From Phaeobacter sp. B1627 (GTDB lineage Bacteria > Pseudomonadota > Alphaproteobacteria > Rhodobacterales > Rhodobacteraceae), in assembly GCF_006265095.1 (NCBI RefSeq), contig NZ_VCNK01000006.1, positions 1 to 64,000 on the forward strand: 64,000 nt of DNA, given 5' to 3'. The position numbers were made by a program, and so were the translations under genes. This document shows, one piece after another, positions 1 through 9,109 of the stretch. Positions within the stretch are counted from its first letter, which is position 1. The number at the start of each line of letters is the position of its first letter. Below the pieces are notes generated by a model, which did no database searches, was not told the DNA's origin, and saw nothing but the letters and a program-made list of their open reading frames with translations.

Positions 1-406
1 GAAAAGCTGGGACCACTTCAATCAGCCTTAGGGAGTGAATATCAGCCGGTGGATTTCGTCGATCTGGCGGGACATGACGCGGATCCGGTCGCTGCGCTCT
101 GACGGCGCCGGCGCGATTCGCGAGGGGGCGACATTCCCGTCCACTGGAGGGTTGCAACAAGCGCATGGCCGTGTTTTGAAAAAAGCAATGTGGGAGGGTT
201 GAAAATCTGCCTCGGAATTCCGTTGTTCAGGCTGCTTCAGCAAGAAAGTGCCGATATAACAACGACCTCGGCAGAGTGAACCGACCCGTTTAGGGGGCAG
301 ATTTTTCAAGCCCTGTTTCAGAATTTCTTACGTGTTAGCCCTGCAATCGGTCGCATCCGGGGATGGAGGATGGCCGACTGACAATTGACACAGGAGCACT
401 CAGAAG
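1..406. other. Left-edge region without a supported gene
   Basis: No convincing coding region lies in these 406 bases. A 93-codon minus-strand reading frame (28-309) has no recognisable motif and unconvincing composition. The last 100 bases or so should hold the porin promoter and leader; the porin start is preceded by AGGAGCACTCAGAAG, a usable ribosome binding site. Confidence 0.5.
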
Positions 407-1522
407 ATGAGCACCAAAACGATTGCAGCGGGTTCGAGCGCACTTGCGCTGACAGCCCTCCTCGCAGCTCCCGCACTGGCGGGCCCCACCTATACATCGG
501 ACAATGGCGGCAGCTTTCGCTGGTATGGCCAGCTGAACCCGACGTTCCAGTCTTATGACGACGGACAGGAAGAGTTCAGCCGTCTCGTCGACAACGCCAA
601 CTCCGGCTCGCGCCTCGGGTTCTGGGTTGAGCAGCCCTTTGGCGAGAACACATTGAAATTCCGCTTTGAGACCTCCTTGTCTCTGCGGTCTTCTGACGGT
701 GTGAACCAGAACGGTCAGGGCGATATCACCGACTGGACCCGCAGCGATCTGCGCCATGTCGACCTGCAGTGGCACACGGCGCGGGCCGGTGTCTTCTCTA
801 TCGGTCAGGGCTCGATGGCGGCTGACGGCGCCACCGGTATCGATCTGTCGGGCACGGGCGTTGCCGCCAATGCGTCGGTGGCAGATGCCGCGGGCGGCTA
901 TTTCCTGCGCGATGTGGCGGGCAATCTGACCGGGGTTGAGGTCGGGGACGTGTTTGCCACCTATGATGGCTCGCGCCGGGGCCGGATCCGCTACGATTCT
1001 CCGAGCTTCGCCGGATTTACCGTCTCTGCCTCCTATGGCGAGGACATCCTGACCGAAGATGCCGATACCGAGCAGTATGACATTGCCCTGAACTACGCCA
1101 ATGAAGACCTCGGCGATTTCACCGTTGCGGGTGCGCTGGCGGTCAACTGGACCGACCGCTCCGGCTCCGAGCGCCGCGACACCATCGCATCGGCCGCGGT
1201 TCTGCACGAACCCACCGGCCTGTCCCTGAGCGTTGCGGGCGGTGATCGTGACACGGGCGGCAACTATGGATTTGTGAAGCTCGGCTACACAGCCTCGTTG
1301 CTGCCGGTCGGCCAGACGTCCTTCTCAGTGGACTACTATGACGGCTCCGATATGGCGTCAGTGGGCGATACCGCCGAATCCTTCGGCATCGCAGCGGTGC
1401 AGAAGTTCGACAAACAGAACCTCGAGGCCTATGTCGCCTACCGCGAATATTCCTACGATGACACCGCCACCACCTATCAGGACGGTCAGGCCATCCTCGC
1501 GGGCGCGCGCTGGAAGTTCTGA
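407..1522 (+). CDS. Outer membrane porin
   Basis: A 371-residue precursor with a clear Sec signal peptide (about residues 1-25, a run of Ala/Leu ending ALAG). The mature part alternates polar and hydrophobic residues as in a trimeric Gram-negative porin of the OmpC/porin_4 type, and the chain ends in a C-terminal phenylalanine (WKF), the usual signal for beta-barrel assembly. The expected role is passive diffusion of small hydrophilic solutes across the outer membrane. Length fits the alphaproteobacterial porin family. It stands alone, with a terminator-like hairpin about 75 bases downstream. Substrate preference cannot be read from the sequence. Confidence 0.88.
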   Translation: MSTKTIAAGSSALALTALLAAPALAGPTYTSDNGGSFRWYGQLNPTFQSYDDGQEEFSRLVDNANSGSRLGFWVEQPFGENTLKFRFETSLSLRSSDGVNQNGQGDITDWTRSDLRHVDLQWHTARAGVFSIGQGSMAADGATGIDLSGTGVAANASVADAAGGYFLRDVAGNLTGVEVGDVFATYDGSRRGRIRYDSPSFAGFTVSASYGEDILTEDADTEQYDIALNYANEDLGDFTVAGALAVNWTDRSGSERRDTIASAAVLHEPTGLSLSVAGGDRDTGGNYGFVKLGYTASLLPVGQTSFSVDYYDGSDMASVGDTAESFGIAAVQKFDKQNLEAYVAYREYSYDDTATTYQDGQAILAGARWKF

Positions 1523-1596
1523 CCCTTGCGGGCCCCCGCGACCGGTCGGTTTTTTACCTCGTGACCTGATCGGTTTGGGCCAGCCCAATTCGGCAC

Positions 1597-1635
1597 CGCC
1601 CTCCGGAGCATCTCCGGGGGGCGTTTGCTGTTTGG
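1597..1635 (+). terminator. Probable terminator after the porin gene
   Basis: A 12-bp GC-rich stem (1597-1608 with 1612-1623, one mismatch) and a 3-base loop, followed by the T-rich stretch TTTGCTGTTT. Confidence 0.6.
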
Positions 1636-1821
1636 GGGCGGGATCACCCGGGGGCATTCGTGAAAGAGCCGGCCAAAACCCGTCAAACCGCGCCTTTGGG
1701 CAGCTTCTTGCGCCGTTCGGGGTCAATGGCCCTTGCACCGCGCGGCGCGGAACAATAGAAGGCCACAAATTGTCTGGGGGCGGAGTCTGCGCGCGCGCCC
1801 CGAATCTCTATGGGGAATATG

Positions 1822-3153
1822 ATGCAGGTTACTGAAACTCTGAACGAAGGTCTGAAGCGCGGCTACGCTATCACCATTCCGGCGACCGACCTGGAAGAAA
1901 AGGTCAAAGTCAAACTGACCGAAGCGCAGCCCGAAATCGAGATGAAGGGCTTCCGCAAGGGTAAAGTTCCGATGCCGCTGCTGAAGAAACAGTTCGGCCC
2001 GCGCCTCATGGGCGAAGTCATGCAGGAAGCTGTCGATGGTGCGATGAGCAAGCACTTCGAAGAGTCCGGCGACCGTCCCGCGATGCAGCCCGACGTCAAG
2101 ATGACCAACGAAGACTGGAAAGAAGGCGACGACGTCCAGGTCGAAATGTCCTACGAGGCGCTGCCTGAAATCCCCGAAGTTGACCTGTCCGGCGTGGCGC
2201 TGGAAAAGCTGGTCGTGAAGGCCGAAGCCGAAGCCGTCACCGAAGCATTGGACAATCTCGCAGCCACGGCACAGGATTTCGAAGCCCGCGAAGAGGGTGC
2301 CGCATCCGAGGATGGTGACCAGGTCGTGATCGATTTCGTCGGCAAGGTCGACGGCGAAGCATTCGACGGCGGTTCTGCGGAAGATTATCCTCTGACGCTG
2401 GGCTCCAACTCCTTCATTCCCGGCTTCGAAGAGCAGCTGGTGGGCGTGAAGGTCGGCGACGAAAAAGAAGTCAACGTGACCTTCCCCGAAGAATACGGCG
2501 CCGAGAACCTCGCGGGCAAAGACGCCGTTTTCACCTGCACCGTCAAGGAAATCAAAGCCCCGAAAGCGGCAGAGATCAACGACGAGCTGGCGAAGAAATT
2601 CGGTGCCGAGGATCTTGACCAGCTCAAGGGGCAGATCTCCGAGCGCCTCGAAGCCGAATACGCAGGCGCTGCGCGTCAGGTGATGAAACGCGCCGCGCTT
2701 GATGCGCTGGCCGATCTGGTCTCCTTCGATCTGCCGCCCTCGCTGGTAGAAGCCGAAGCCAACCAGATTGCGCACCAGTTGTGGCATGAAGAGAACCCCG
2801 AGGTTCAGGGCCACGATCACCCCGAAATCGAAGCGACAGAAGAGCACATCTCTCTGGCGGAGCGTCGGGTGCGTCTGGGGCTTCTGCTCGCCGAGATGGG
2901 TCAGAAAGCCGAAGTCGAAGTGACCGACCAGGAAATGACCCAGGCGATCATGCAGCAGGCACGCCAGTACCCGGGCCAGGAACGTCAGTTCTTTGAGTTC
3001 ATTCAGCAGAACGCCCAGATGCAGCAGCAGCTGCGCGCGCCGATCTTCGAAGACAAAGTGATCGATCTGGTGTTCGAAAAGGCCAACGTGACCGAGAAAG
3101 AAGTGTCGAAAGAAGACCTTCAGAAGGCCGTCGAGGCTCTGGAAGAAGAATAA
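1822..3153 (+). CDS. tig: Trigger factor, ribosome-associated chaperone/prolyl isomerase
   Basis: Full-length trigger factor (443 residues from this start). The N-terminal ribosome-binding domain carries the GFRKGKVP signature near residue 45. The middle FKBP-type peptidyl-prolyl isomerase domain (about 150-245, [14 protein letters not shown] region) and the long helical C-terminal substrate-cradling domain follow. It binds at the ribosomal exit tunnel and shields nascent chains. Three in-frame ATGs lie at 1810, 1819 and 1822; 1822 is chosen because family members begin [15 protein letters not shown]. The GGGGA at 1812-1816 would be its binding site, though spacing is short, so 1810 is not excluded. 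A strong terminator follows directly; clpP/clpX are not adjacent. Confidence 0.96.
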   Translation: MQVTETLNEGLKRGYAITIPATDLEEKVKVKLTEAQPEIEMKGFRKGKVPMPLLKKQFGPRLMGEVMQEAVDGAMSKHFEESGDRPAMQPDVKMTNEDWKEGDDVQVEMSYEALPEIPEVDLSGVALEKLVVKAEAEAVTEALDNLAATAQDFEAREEGAASEDGDQVVIDFVGKVDGEAFDGGSAEDYPLTLGSNSFIPGFEEQLVGVKVGDEKEVNVTFPEEYGAENLAGKDAVFTCTVKEIKAPKAAEINDELAKKFGAEDLDQLKGQISERLEAEYAGAARQVMKRAALDALADLVSFDLPPSLVEAEANQIAHQLWHEENPEVQGHDHPEIEATEEHISLAERRVRLGLLLAEMGQKAEVEVTDQEMTQAIMQQARQYPGQERQFFEFIQQNAQMQQQLRAPIFEDKVIDLVFEKANVTEKEVSKEDLQKAVEALEEE

Positions 3154-3183
3154 ATCCGGTCACCGACTACCGGTTTTCGGAGA

Positions 3184-3210
3184 GGGCTGCCCCAAGGGGC
3201 GGCCCTTTTT
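3184..3210 (+). terminator. Intrinsic terminator after tig
   Basis: A 10-bp stem (3184-3193 with 3196-3205, one G-U pair), loop AA, then TTTTT. It lies 31 bases after the tig stop codon. Confidence 0.88.
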
Positions 3211-3344
3211 GGTCAAGCGAGTGGCTCGAAGGCGCAGAGGCGGGCGCCCATCGTGCGCGGCACCTTCGGCCGCTCGGGTGTTGGCCCGCGGTCGGTCCTG
3301 TATCCGTCCTCAGCACGCCCTTTCGCGCTCGGGCGGCGCCGGGG

Positions 3345-3827
3345 TCACCGAAGCCCCGTTTCCTCAAGCAGTCCGCGTCGTTTGGCTTCATAATAATAGC
3401 CGCGAGAGTAATGCCGGACCGCCTTGTCCTGACTGCCATCCGCCAGCATCCATGCCCCGCGCAGGTAGCGGACCGCGTATTTCAGGTTGGTATCCGCATC
3501 GAGCAGATCCGCAGGTTGGCCATCGAACCCCATGGATTGGGCGGTCGCCGGAAGGATCTGCAACAGCCCATAGTAGGGTCTGTTGGTAGCCCAGGGCCGA
3601 TGCGTGCTTTCGCGGATCGCCAGCCGGTGCACAAGGCTGCGCGGCACGTCGTAGTGATCTGCCCAGAAATTGATCTTTTTCCGCAACTCCGGGGTTTCAT
3701 TGGGAAAGAGCGGCGGGCTGTAGCGGCGTGCGACTGGCTCGGTGCTGGCGCAGCCCGACACGGAACTCAGGGCCAGAGTGCTGAGGGAAAAGGCCGCCAG
3801 CGAGGACAGAAAGTGACGACGGTGCAT
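3345..3827 (-). CDS. Small lytic transglycosylase lipoprotein (SLT domain)
   Basis: A 160-residue protein with a lipoprotein signal peptide: Arg-rich start (MHRRHF), hydrophobic stretch, and a lipobox with Cys26 as the likely lipidated residue (SVSGC). The remainder is a compact soluble-lytic-transglycosylase fold with the catalytic Glu73 in IRESTHRP, then the YYGLLQILPATAQ motif (86-97) and a tyrosine-rich C-terminus (HYSRGYYYEAKR). It should cleave the MurNAc-GlcNAc bond of peptidoglycan with 1,6-anhydro product formation, from the inner leaflet of the outer membrane. It is monocistronic and convergent with tig. The twin Arg near the start might suggest Tat export, but the motif is incomplete. 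Confidence 0.88.
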   Translation of the reverse strand: MHRRHFLSSLAAFSLSTLALSSVSGCASTEPVARRYSPPLFPNETPELRKKINFWADHYDVPRSLVHRLAIRESTHRPWATNRPYYGLLQILPATAQSMGFDGQPADLLDADTNLKYAVRYLRGAWMLADGSQDKAVRHYSRGYYYEAKRRGLLEETGLR

Positions 3828-4057
3828 GTATGGGATCTCGGAGTTGTTGCGTTGCGAGCAGGTTAGTCACGAATCTCTGCTCGGCAAGTCCGGCAAAACA
3901 CGGAGCGCAAAGCTTTGCCGATTTGGCTTTCGGATGGGCTGGATGCCGCCTGTCACGCGCCGGGGTGCCGTGCATTTGGAGCTGGGATGCCTTGCATTTG
4001 AACATATCCTGTCATGCGCTGGCCCTGGATTGGAGCGGCGCTGGCCGTGGAGGGGGT

Positions 4058-4101
4058 GTGGGCAGGTCGGAAACAGGCCGGGAACAGGCCGTGGACAGGT
4101 C
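4058..4101. repeat. Four-copy 11-bp imperfect tandem repeat
   Basis: Four consecutive 11-base units: GTGGGCAGGTC, GGAAACAGGCC, GGGAACAGGCC and GTGGACAGGTC, consensus G-K-G-R-R-CAGG-Y-C. The period is close to one helical turn, so equivalent bases lie on one DNA face. Function unknown. Confidence 0.7.
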
Positions 4102-4502
4102 GTGCGCGGCTCTCATCAGAAATTGCGCGCAAAACCAGTGCTCTACGGAAAGGTGTCGCTGTTGGCGCCCAAATGGACCCGGATATTTGCACATCGCCCC
4201 ACGGCCGGAAATAGGCAAGAGGATGCGGCTCTGTCGCTTGCAAAAGCAGGGATCTATCCGTTCCGAAACGGCGCAAATTTTCAACAAGGGTGATCGAAAG
4301 TTTCGATGCATTTTCGGAAATTAGGAACTCATTCAGGAGTGTTAAAATTGTAGGAAGTGTCCTTGTGGCCGTTAAGGATTGAGAAAGCTCCCATATGCCA
4401 ATGTCACGGTGCATCTGGTAACGGATGGCGCTGACACCGCGAGGTGGGATGCAGGTTTAGGACGGGACCACTCGCCCCCGTACAACGGGAAAACCTGAAT
4501 AA

Positions 4503-4524
4503 GGGTAGATAAAAAATACTACCC
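4503..4524 (+). promoter_or_regulatory. Possible leader stem-loop of the first flagellin
   Basis: GGGTAG (4503-4508) and CTACCC (4519-4524) can form a 6-bp stem around an A-rich 10-base loop, ending 22 bases before the start codon. Flagellin leaders in other alphaproteobacteria are targets of FlbT/FlaF-type post-transcriptional control; a link here is inference only. Confidence 0.35.
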
Positions 4525-4546
4525 TCCCACTAAAGATAGGTGCTCT

Positions 4547-5392
4547 ATGTCCAGCATTCTGACAAACAACGGCGCAATGGTTGCGTTGCAGACCCTGAAA
4601 TCCGTCAATGACGAACTGAACGATACACAGACCAGCATTTCCACCGGTAAAGAGATCGGGACTGCGAAAGACAACTCTGCCGTTTGGGCAATTTCCAAGA
4701 CCATGGAATCAGACATCGCTGGTTTCGAAGCCATCGAAGAAGGTCTCGCAATTGGTGAAGCAACCGTTGCCGTTGCCTCTGCGGGCGCAGAGCAGATCGT
4801 TGAAAAACTGACCGAAATCAAAGAGCTGATCGTTTCTGCTCAGTCGGAAAACGTTGATCACGCGACGATCCAGACCGACATCGACTCCAAGGTTGAGCAG
4901 GTCGAGGCGATCATCTCCGCCGCGCAGTTCAACGGCGCCAACCTGTTGAAAGACACCGTTGACGGTACTGAATCTTCGCTGGGTGTTCTGGCTTCTCTCG
5001 ACCGTGTGGGCGCGGGTGGTACCGTGACTGCTGTTGAAATCTCCATCGACGCAGTGGGCTTTGAGTCCAGCCTGGATCTCGCCAGTGACCTGACCTCCAT
5101 CACCGACACAGACACCGCGGCCTCCGCTCTGGGTGAAATCGAGGAATTCCTGCAGACTGCAATCACCGGCGCCGCTGCGCTGGGTGCTGATGCTGCACGC
5201 CTGGAAGATCAGTCGAAATTCGTCAGCGAACTGGTCGACGCCATGTCCCTGGGTGTCTCCACAATGACGGACACCAACATGGAAGAAGCCTCCGCACGCC
5301 TCTCCGCTCTGCAGACACAGCAGGATCTGGCCATTCAGTCGCTGACCATCGCGAACGAAGCGCCGAGCTCGCTGCAGCAGCTCTTCCGCTAA
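4547..5392 (+). CDS. Flagellin, first of two tandem paralogues
   Basis: A 281-residue flagellin made only of the conserved N- and C-terminal D0/D1 helical regions, with a very short middle, as usual for Rhodobacterales. The start MSSILTNNGAMVALQTL matches the flagellin N-terminus, AKDNSAVWAISKTME is the conserved D1 segment, and the chain ends in LTIANEAPSSLQQLFR. It is exported by the flagellar type III apparatus and polymerises into the filament. It is strikingly similar along its whole length to the next gene, but its codons differ, with more GAA, CTG and GTT, as expected of a highly expressed copy. No other flagellar gene is in the window. A hairpin follows the stop. Confidence 0.95.
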   Translation: MSSILTNNGAMVALQTLKSVNDELNDTQTSISTGKEIGTAKDNSAVWAISKTMESDIAGFEAIEEGLAIGEATVAVASAGAEQIVEKLTEIKELIVSAQSENVDHATIQTDIDSKVEQVEAIISAAQFNGANLLKDTVDGTESSLGVLASLDRVGAGGTVTAVEISIDAVGFESSLDLASDLTSITDTDTAASALGEIEEFLQTAITGAAALGADAARLEDQSKFVSELVDAMSLGVSTMTDTNMEEASARLSALQTQQDLAIQSLTIANEAPSSLQQLFR

Positions 5393-5414
5393 AATATCTG
5401 ATCCGTCAGATTGC

Positions 5415-5454
5415 CGCCGCCGGTCCCTTTGGATCGGCGGCGCTACGCGTTTTT
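5415..5454 (+). terminator. Probable terminator of the first flagellin
   Basis: An 8-bp stem (5415-5422 with 5435-5442), 12-base loop, then a 7-base gap and TTTTT. Confidence 0.6.
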
Positions 5455-5529
5455 ATCAATGAATTTTATCTATATATTTCCCTAACGCCCGTCAAAATAT
5501 GAATATTTCGAAAATCGTCAGGTGGGGTG

Positions 5530-5544
5530 TTAATACTTTGGTAA
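5530..5544. promoter_or_regulatory. CtrA-like motif upstream of the second flagellin
   Basis: TTAA-N7-GTAA matches the alphaproteobacterial CtrA site TTAA-N7-TTAA at 7 of 8 positions. A further TTAAC lies at 5555-5559. CtrA is known to influence motility genes in this group. Such short motifs occur by chance in AT-rich DNA, so this is a candidate only. Confidence 0.35.
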
Positions 5545-5700
5545 GCTCAACTGGTTAACTTTATTTTCGCATCTCTATGAAGGTGGCACCATCCTCAATA
5601 AATCCGGGACGGTAGGGTCTGAAGGGCGCATTGGTAGTCTCTGAACAGGGACGAACACGGACGGGTGCGAAACCTGTCCCCCCTGAGATGGAACACCAAT

Positions 5701-6552
5701 ATGTCGAGTATCTTGTCAAATTTCGGGGCCATGATCGCCCTGCGCACGCTCAAGGGCGTGAATACAGAGCTGACAGACGTTCAAACCGCCGTCTCCACCG
5801 GAAAACAGATTGGAACCGCCAAGGATAACTCTGCGGTCTGGGCCATCGCCAAAACAATGGAGTCCGATATCGCGGGCTTTCGCTCCATTGAGGATGGGTT
5901 GGCTTTGGGCGAGGCAACGGTGGCCGTCGCCTCGGCCGGGGCGGAGCAGATCGTTGAAACGCTCACCGAGATCAAGGAGCTGATCGTTTCGGCGCAGTCG
6001 GAAAACGTGGATCACGACACCATCCAGACCGATATCAGCGCCAAAGTGGAGCAGATCGAAGCGATTATTGCCGCAGCCCAGTTTAACGGGGCAAACCTCT
6101 TGTCGAGCGACCTGGACGGCAGTGGGGGAACCCAATTGGGAATTCTCGCCTCCCTCAGCCGTGTAGGACCCGGTGGTACAGTCACGGCGAGCGAAATCAC
6201 GGTCAACTCCGTCGATTTTGAATCCAGCCTCGATCTGACGAGCAATTTGACCAATATCACCGATACTGCGTCAGCCGCGTCGGCGCTGGAGGAGATCGAA
6301 ACATTTCTGCAAACGGCGATCACCGGTGCAGCGGCCCTGGGCGCCTCGGCCTCGCGCTTGTCCGATCAGTCTGATTTTGTCAGCAAATTAGCGGACTCTA
6401 TGCGCCTTGGCGTCTCGGCGATGGTGGATACCGACATGGAAGAGGCGTCTGCCCGCCTGTCGGCCTTGAAGACCCAGCAGGAGCTGGCAATTCAGTCGCT
6501 GACCATCGCAAATGACGCCCCGCGACAGATCCTGCAGCTGTTCCGTTCATAA
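5701..6552 (+). CDS. Flagellin, second of two tandem paralogues
   Basis: A 283-residue flagellin with the same two-domain layout as its neighbour. Shared blocks include the AKDNSAVWAI segment, the SAQSENVDH region and the long FLQTAITGAAALGA helix. It differs in the middle (residues about 130-150) and ends in LQLFRS. The start at 5701 is chosen by alignment with the first copy; an in-frame ATG at 5665 would add 12 unrelated residues. Codon use is more GC-rich than in the first copy, with more GAG and ACG, which suggests lower expression or older divergence. It could be a minor filament subunit. Confidence 0.93.
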   Translation: MSSILSNFGAMIALRTLKGVNTELTDVQTAVSTGKQIGTAKDNSAVWAIAKTMESDIAGFRSIEDGLALGEATVAVASAGAEQIVETLTEIKELIVSAQSENVDHDTIQTDISAKVEQIEAIIAAAQFNGANLLSSDLDGSGGTQLGILASLSRVGPGGTVTASEITVNSVDFESSLDLTSNLTNITDTASAASALEEIETFLQTAITGAAALGASASRLSDQSDFVSKLADSMRLGVSAMVDTDMEEASARLSALKTQQELAIQSLTIANDAPRQILQLFRS

Positions 6553-6663
6553 CGACGTGGGGCCTGGCCCCCGTAAGGGCAGTTCCGCCATAGACGCCAG
6601 TACCGCGGTCCCGCAGTTGCGCCTGTCATCGAACACAGAACAAACACTGCCAAGACATAAGAA

Positions 6664-6688
6664 AGGGCCGCCCGATCGGGGCGGCCCT
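6664..6688. terminator. Bidirectional terminator between flagellin and rplI
   Basis: A perfect 10-bp stem (6664-6673 with 6679-6688) with a 5-base loop, T-rich on both sides. It sits between convergent genes and serves the rpsF-rpsR-rplI transcript on the minus strand and possibly the flagellin on the plus strand. Confidence 0.85.
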
Positions 6689-6717
6689 GACGTTTTACAC
6701 GTAGTCGATCCGATGGA

Positions 6718-7344
6718 TCAGACGTTTGCGTCGTCTTCCGAAGCAGCGTCCGCAGCGGCCGGAACATCGCCATCGTCGTCGTCGGAAGCGGCGCCACCGA
6801 TGTCGTCGAACAGCTCGGCGATTTCGAATTCTGCTGCGGCTTCTTCTTCAGCGGCCAGTTCCTGAATGGACTTGCCAGTTGCCTGCAGTTCGGCTTCTTC
6901 CGGGGACCGTGCTACGTTGAGCAGGATGGTCACCATCACCTCAGGGTGCAGGTGAACTTCTGCTTCGTGCAGGCCCAGAGATTTGATCGGCTCACGAATG
7001 ATGACCTGCTTGCGGTCGATCGTGAAGCCTTCCTCGGTTGCAACATCAGCCGCGTCACGGTTGGACACGGAGCCATAGAGGTTGCCCCCATCGGAAGCGG
7101 AGCGAATCACAACGAACTGCTGACCACCGAGCTTGTCGCCCAGGGCTTCGGCTTCTTTTTTGGTTTCCAGGTTGCGTGCTTCAAGCTGCGCTTTCTGGGC
7201 CTCAAAGGATGCGATGTTCGCTTCAGAAGCGGTCTTCGCCTTGCCCTGCGGCAGCAGGAAGTTGCGCGCGAAGCCGGGTTTGACGTCTACGACGTCGCCC
7301 ATCTGGCCGAGCTTTGCAACGCGTTCAAGAAGGATAACTTGCAT
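6718..7344 (-). CDS. rplI: 50S ribosomal protein L9
   Basis: A 208-residue L9. The N-terminal rRNA-binding domain is typical ([19 protein letters not shown], then [14 protein letters not shown]), followed by the connecting helix and the C-terminal domain ending near [12 protein letters not shown]. The last 40 residues form an Asp/Glu/Ala-rich acidic tail, longer than in E. coli L9 (about 150 residues) but common in Rhodobacterales. It is the last gene of the rpsF-rpsR-rplI operon, 12 bases after rpsR, and ends before a strong terminator. Confidence 0.98.
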   Translation of the reverse strand: MQVILLERVAKLGQMGDVVDVKPGFARNFLLPQGKAKTASEANIASFEAQKAQLEARNLETKKEAEALGDKLGGQQFVVIRSASDGGNLYGSVSNRDAADVATEEGFTIDRKQVIIREPIKSLGLHEAEVHLHPEVMVTILLNVARSPEEAELQATGKSIQELAAEEEAAAEFEIAELFDDIGGAASDDDDGDVPAAADAASEDDANV

Positions 7345-7356
7345 GTGTCAGTCTCC

Positions 7357-7584
7357 TTACTTCACAGCGTAGGGCAGCAGGGCGAGGAAACGTGCGCGTT
7401 TGATCGCACGGGACAGTTCACGCTGCTTTTTGGCCGAAACGGCGGTGATACGGCTGGGAACGATCTTGCCGCGCTCAGAGATGTAGCGCTGCAGAAGACG
7501 GGTGTCTTTGTAATCGATCTTGGGTGCATTGTCGCCCGAGAAGGGGCAAACTTTGCGGCGGCGGAAAAACGGTTTGGCTGCCAT
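7357..7584 (-). CDS. rpsR: 30S ribosomal protein S18
   Basis: A 75-residue S18 with the typical basic N-terminus ([14 protein letters not shown]) and the core signature [25 protein letters not shown]. It binds S6 and 16S rRNA in the platform of the small subunit, and it sits directly after the S6 gene with a 28-base gap. Length matches the family. Confidence 0.98.
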   Translation of the reverse strand: MAAKPFFRRRKVCPFSGDNAPKIDYKDTRLLQRYISERGKIVPSRITAVSAKKQRELSRAIKRARFLALLPYAVK

Positions 7585-7612
7585 GATTTAGCGTCCTTTT
7601 CTCAAGCTCAGA

Positions 7613-7981
7613 TCAACGGCGCTCGCGGCGGTCGCCACGGTCACCACGGTCGCGTTCGTCACGTTTCTGCATCTGCACGGACGGGCCTTCTGCATGTTCT
7701 TCGACCTTGATGGTCAGAACGCGCATCACGTCGTCATGCAGGCGCATCAGGCGCTCCATTTCCTGGATCGCCGCAGCAGGTGCGTCGGTCTTCAGAAAGG
7801 CATAGTGACCTTTGCGGTTTTTGTTGATCTTGTAGGCCATCGTTTTGACGCCCCAGTACTCCTGCTCGACCAGCTTACCGCCGTTGTCGGACAGTACAGC
7901 ACCGAAATGTTCGATGAGGCCCTCTGCTTGCGTGTTGGACAAGTCCTGACGCGCAATCATAACATGCTCATAGAAAGGCAT
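7613..7981 (-). CDS. rpsF: 30S ribosomal protein S6
   Basis: A 122-residue S6. The start MPFYEHVMIARQDLS at 7981 is chosen because it is the family N-terminus; the reading frame is open for another 36 codons upstream without family similarity. The WGVKTMAYKINKNRKGHYAFL block is diagnostic. The C-terminus is a highly charged Arg/Asp/Gly repeat tail (RDRGDRGDRRERR). First gene of the S6-S18-L9 operon. S6 partners S18 on 16S rRNA. Confidence 0.97.
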   Translation of the reverse strand: MPFYEHVMIARQDLSNTQAEGLIEHFGAVLSDNGGKLVEQEYWGVKTMAYKINKNRKGHYAFLKTDAPAAAIQEMERLMRLHDDVMRVLTIKVEEHAEGPSVQMQKRDERDRGDRGDRRERR

Positions 7982-8305
7982 GCGATCTCCTGTTTGTGTC
8001 TGGGCGCATTTCATAGGCAGGGCAAATAGGCCTTCCGCTGCCCCACCACGAGAGTCTGCGCGGATCAAATAGATACGGAAGGAAGCCACCGCATAGACGG
8101 CTTTGCCTCAAAGCGCAAGCCATCGCCCGCACAGATTCCCTGCACAGAGTAGAGGCAATCGTCTGGATCGCGCGCGGGGGCGGGGGGAGCGTGCACGGAT
8201 TTCCAAAGGGATGCCATACTGCCGCCCCAATTTTCGGAGAAGTCTTGGTTAACAGAACGTGAATGGGTGCCATCCGGTGCCTGCAGATCCACGAGGGAGG
8301 CCGCC
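7982..8305. other. 324-base divergent intergenic region
   Basis: Lies between the divergent rpsF operon and the membrane protein gene at 8306, so it should contain both promoters. I could not assign -35/-10 elements with confidence, and no gene is supported. Confidence 0.5.
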
Positions 8306-8839
8306 ATGACCGCGCTTGATCAGAACGTTGCCAATTACAGCCCAGTCGCCGCGTTTGGCAGGGTGTCGGGCTTTCCCGCCGGTGCGCCTGTGCAGGTCAG
8401 TGTGCGGCCGGGCGAGTCCTTTTCTTCCATGTTGCTGCGCCTGCTCGGTGGCTGCATGGTGTTGTCCTCGACCGGTATCTGGCTGGTACCCAATGCCGGC
8501 GAAGATCCCAGTCTGGCGCTGATCCGGATTGGCATTTCCGTGGTTCTGCTGTTTCTCGGCCTGTGTCTGATGCTATCGCGCGAGCGGACAATCCTGCCGG
8601 AGTTTCAGTTCGATTCCCGCAACCTGGAAATGCGCGCGGAGGAGACCGACGCTGACGGGCGTGTGGTGGTGCTGTTGCGGCGCAGCTATGCGTCGATGGG
8701 GGCTGTCCGGTTTACCGACAGGTCCGTTCAGATCCTGGAGCACGACGGCACCTTGCTGATCGAGGTGCCGCTGGACGGGCGCAGCACACGGCAGCTGTTG
8801 TTGGCACAGTTGAAACCGCATCTGCATGTCGTGACCTAG
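8306..8839 (+). CDS. Hypothetical membrane protein with two transmembrane helices
   Basis: A 177-residue protein starting at MTALDQN behind a good binding site (GAGGGAGG, 8293-8300); an ATG 13 codons upstream is less likely. After about 45 soluble residues there are two hydrophobic segments (about 46-65 and 75-93). A cytoplasmic C-terminal part follows, rich in charged beta-like stretches (FQFDSRNLEMRAEE, RTILPEFQF). I do not recognise a named family. The layout resembles short membrane-anchored proteins common in roseobacters. It is transcribed away from the ribosomal protein operon and followed by a weak hairpin. Confidence 0.7.
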   Translation: MTALDQNVANYSPVAAFGRVSGFPAGAPVQVSVRPGESFSSMLLRLLGGCMVLSSTGIWLVPNAGEDPSLALIRIGISVVLLFLGLCLMLSRERTILPEFQFDSRNLEMRAEETDADGRVVVLLRRSYASMGAVRFTDRSVQILEHDGTLLIEVPLDGRSTRQLLLAQLKPHLHVVT

Positions 8840-8889
8840 CGCAGGAACGTTGGCGGGGGCGTGCCTCTGGACATCTTTGGAAGAGAGAG

Positions 8890-8915
8890 AAAAGGGTGCA
8901 TTCATGCGCCTTTTT
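8890..8915 (+). terminator. Possible weak terminator
   Basis: AAAAGG (8890-8895) and CCTTTT (8909-8914) flank an imperfect inner stem, with a short T run at the end. It lies 50 bases after the preceding gene. Confidence 0.45.
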
Positions 8916-9109
8916 GCCTTTGACCGGCAGGAACGTCGCGGGGTGGTCACTTTGATGTGACATGCCCGCGAATAATTTCCCGGCTACAGGTGTTCATGTA
9001 CCAACAGACTATGTTGGGATTTGCAGAATAGAAGACACTGCGTGCATGGCCGACATTGTGTACATACCGCCTGACGATCATTCATCAACGATATCTGGAG
9101 CCCAGACCC

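Larger units (their letters stand above)
3828..4546. other. 719-base intergenic region before the flagellin pair
   Basis: No credible gene. Overlapping reading frames on both strands lack motifs and codon bias. The region holds an 11-bp tandem repeat (4058-4101), becomes AT-richer from about 4270, and ends with a flagellin leader containing a small stem (4503-4524). Confidence 0.6.
5393..5700. other. 308-base spacer between the flagellin genes
   Basis: Holds the terminator of the first flagellin, an AT-rich stretch (about 5448-5570) that probably carries the promoter of the second gene with a CtrA-like motif, and a GC-rich leader. No coding region is evident. Confidence 0.6.

Noticed and set aside
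28-309. 93-codon minus-strand frame at the left edge
   Set aside because: No recognisable family, no ribosome binding site; too weak to call.
5581-5700. Sigma-54 promoter (GGTGGCACC at 5582) for the second flagellin
   Set aside because: The TGGCAC element lacks a TTGC element at the required 12-base spacing.
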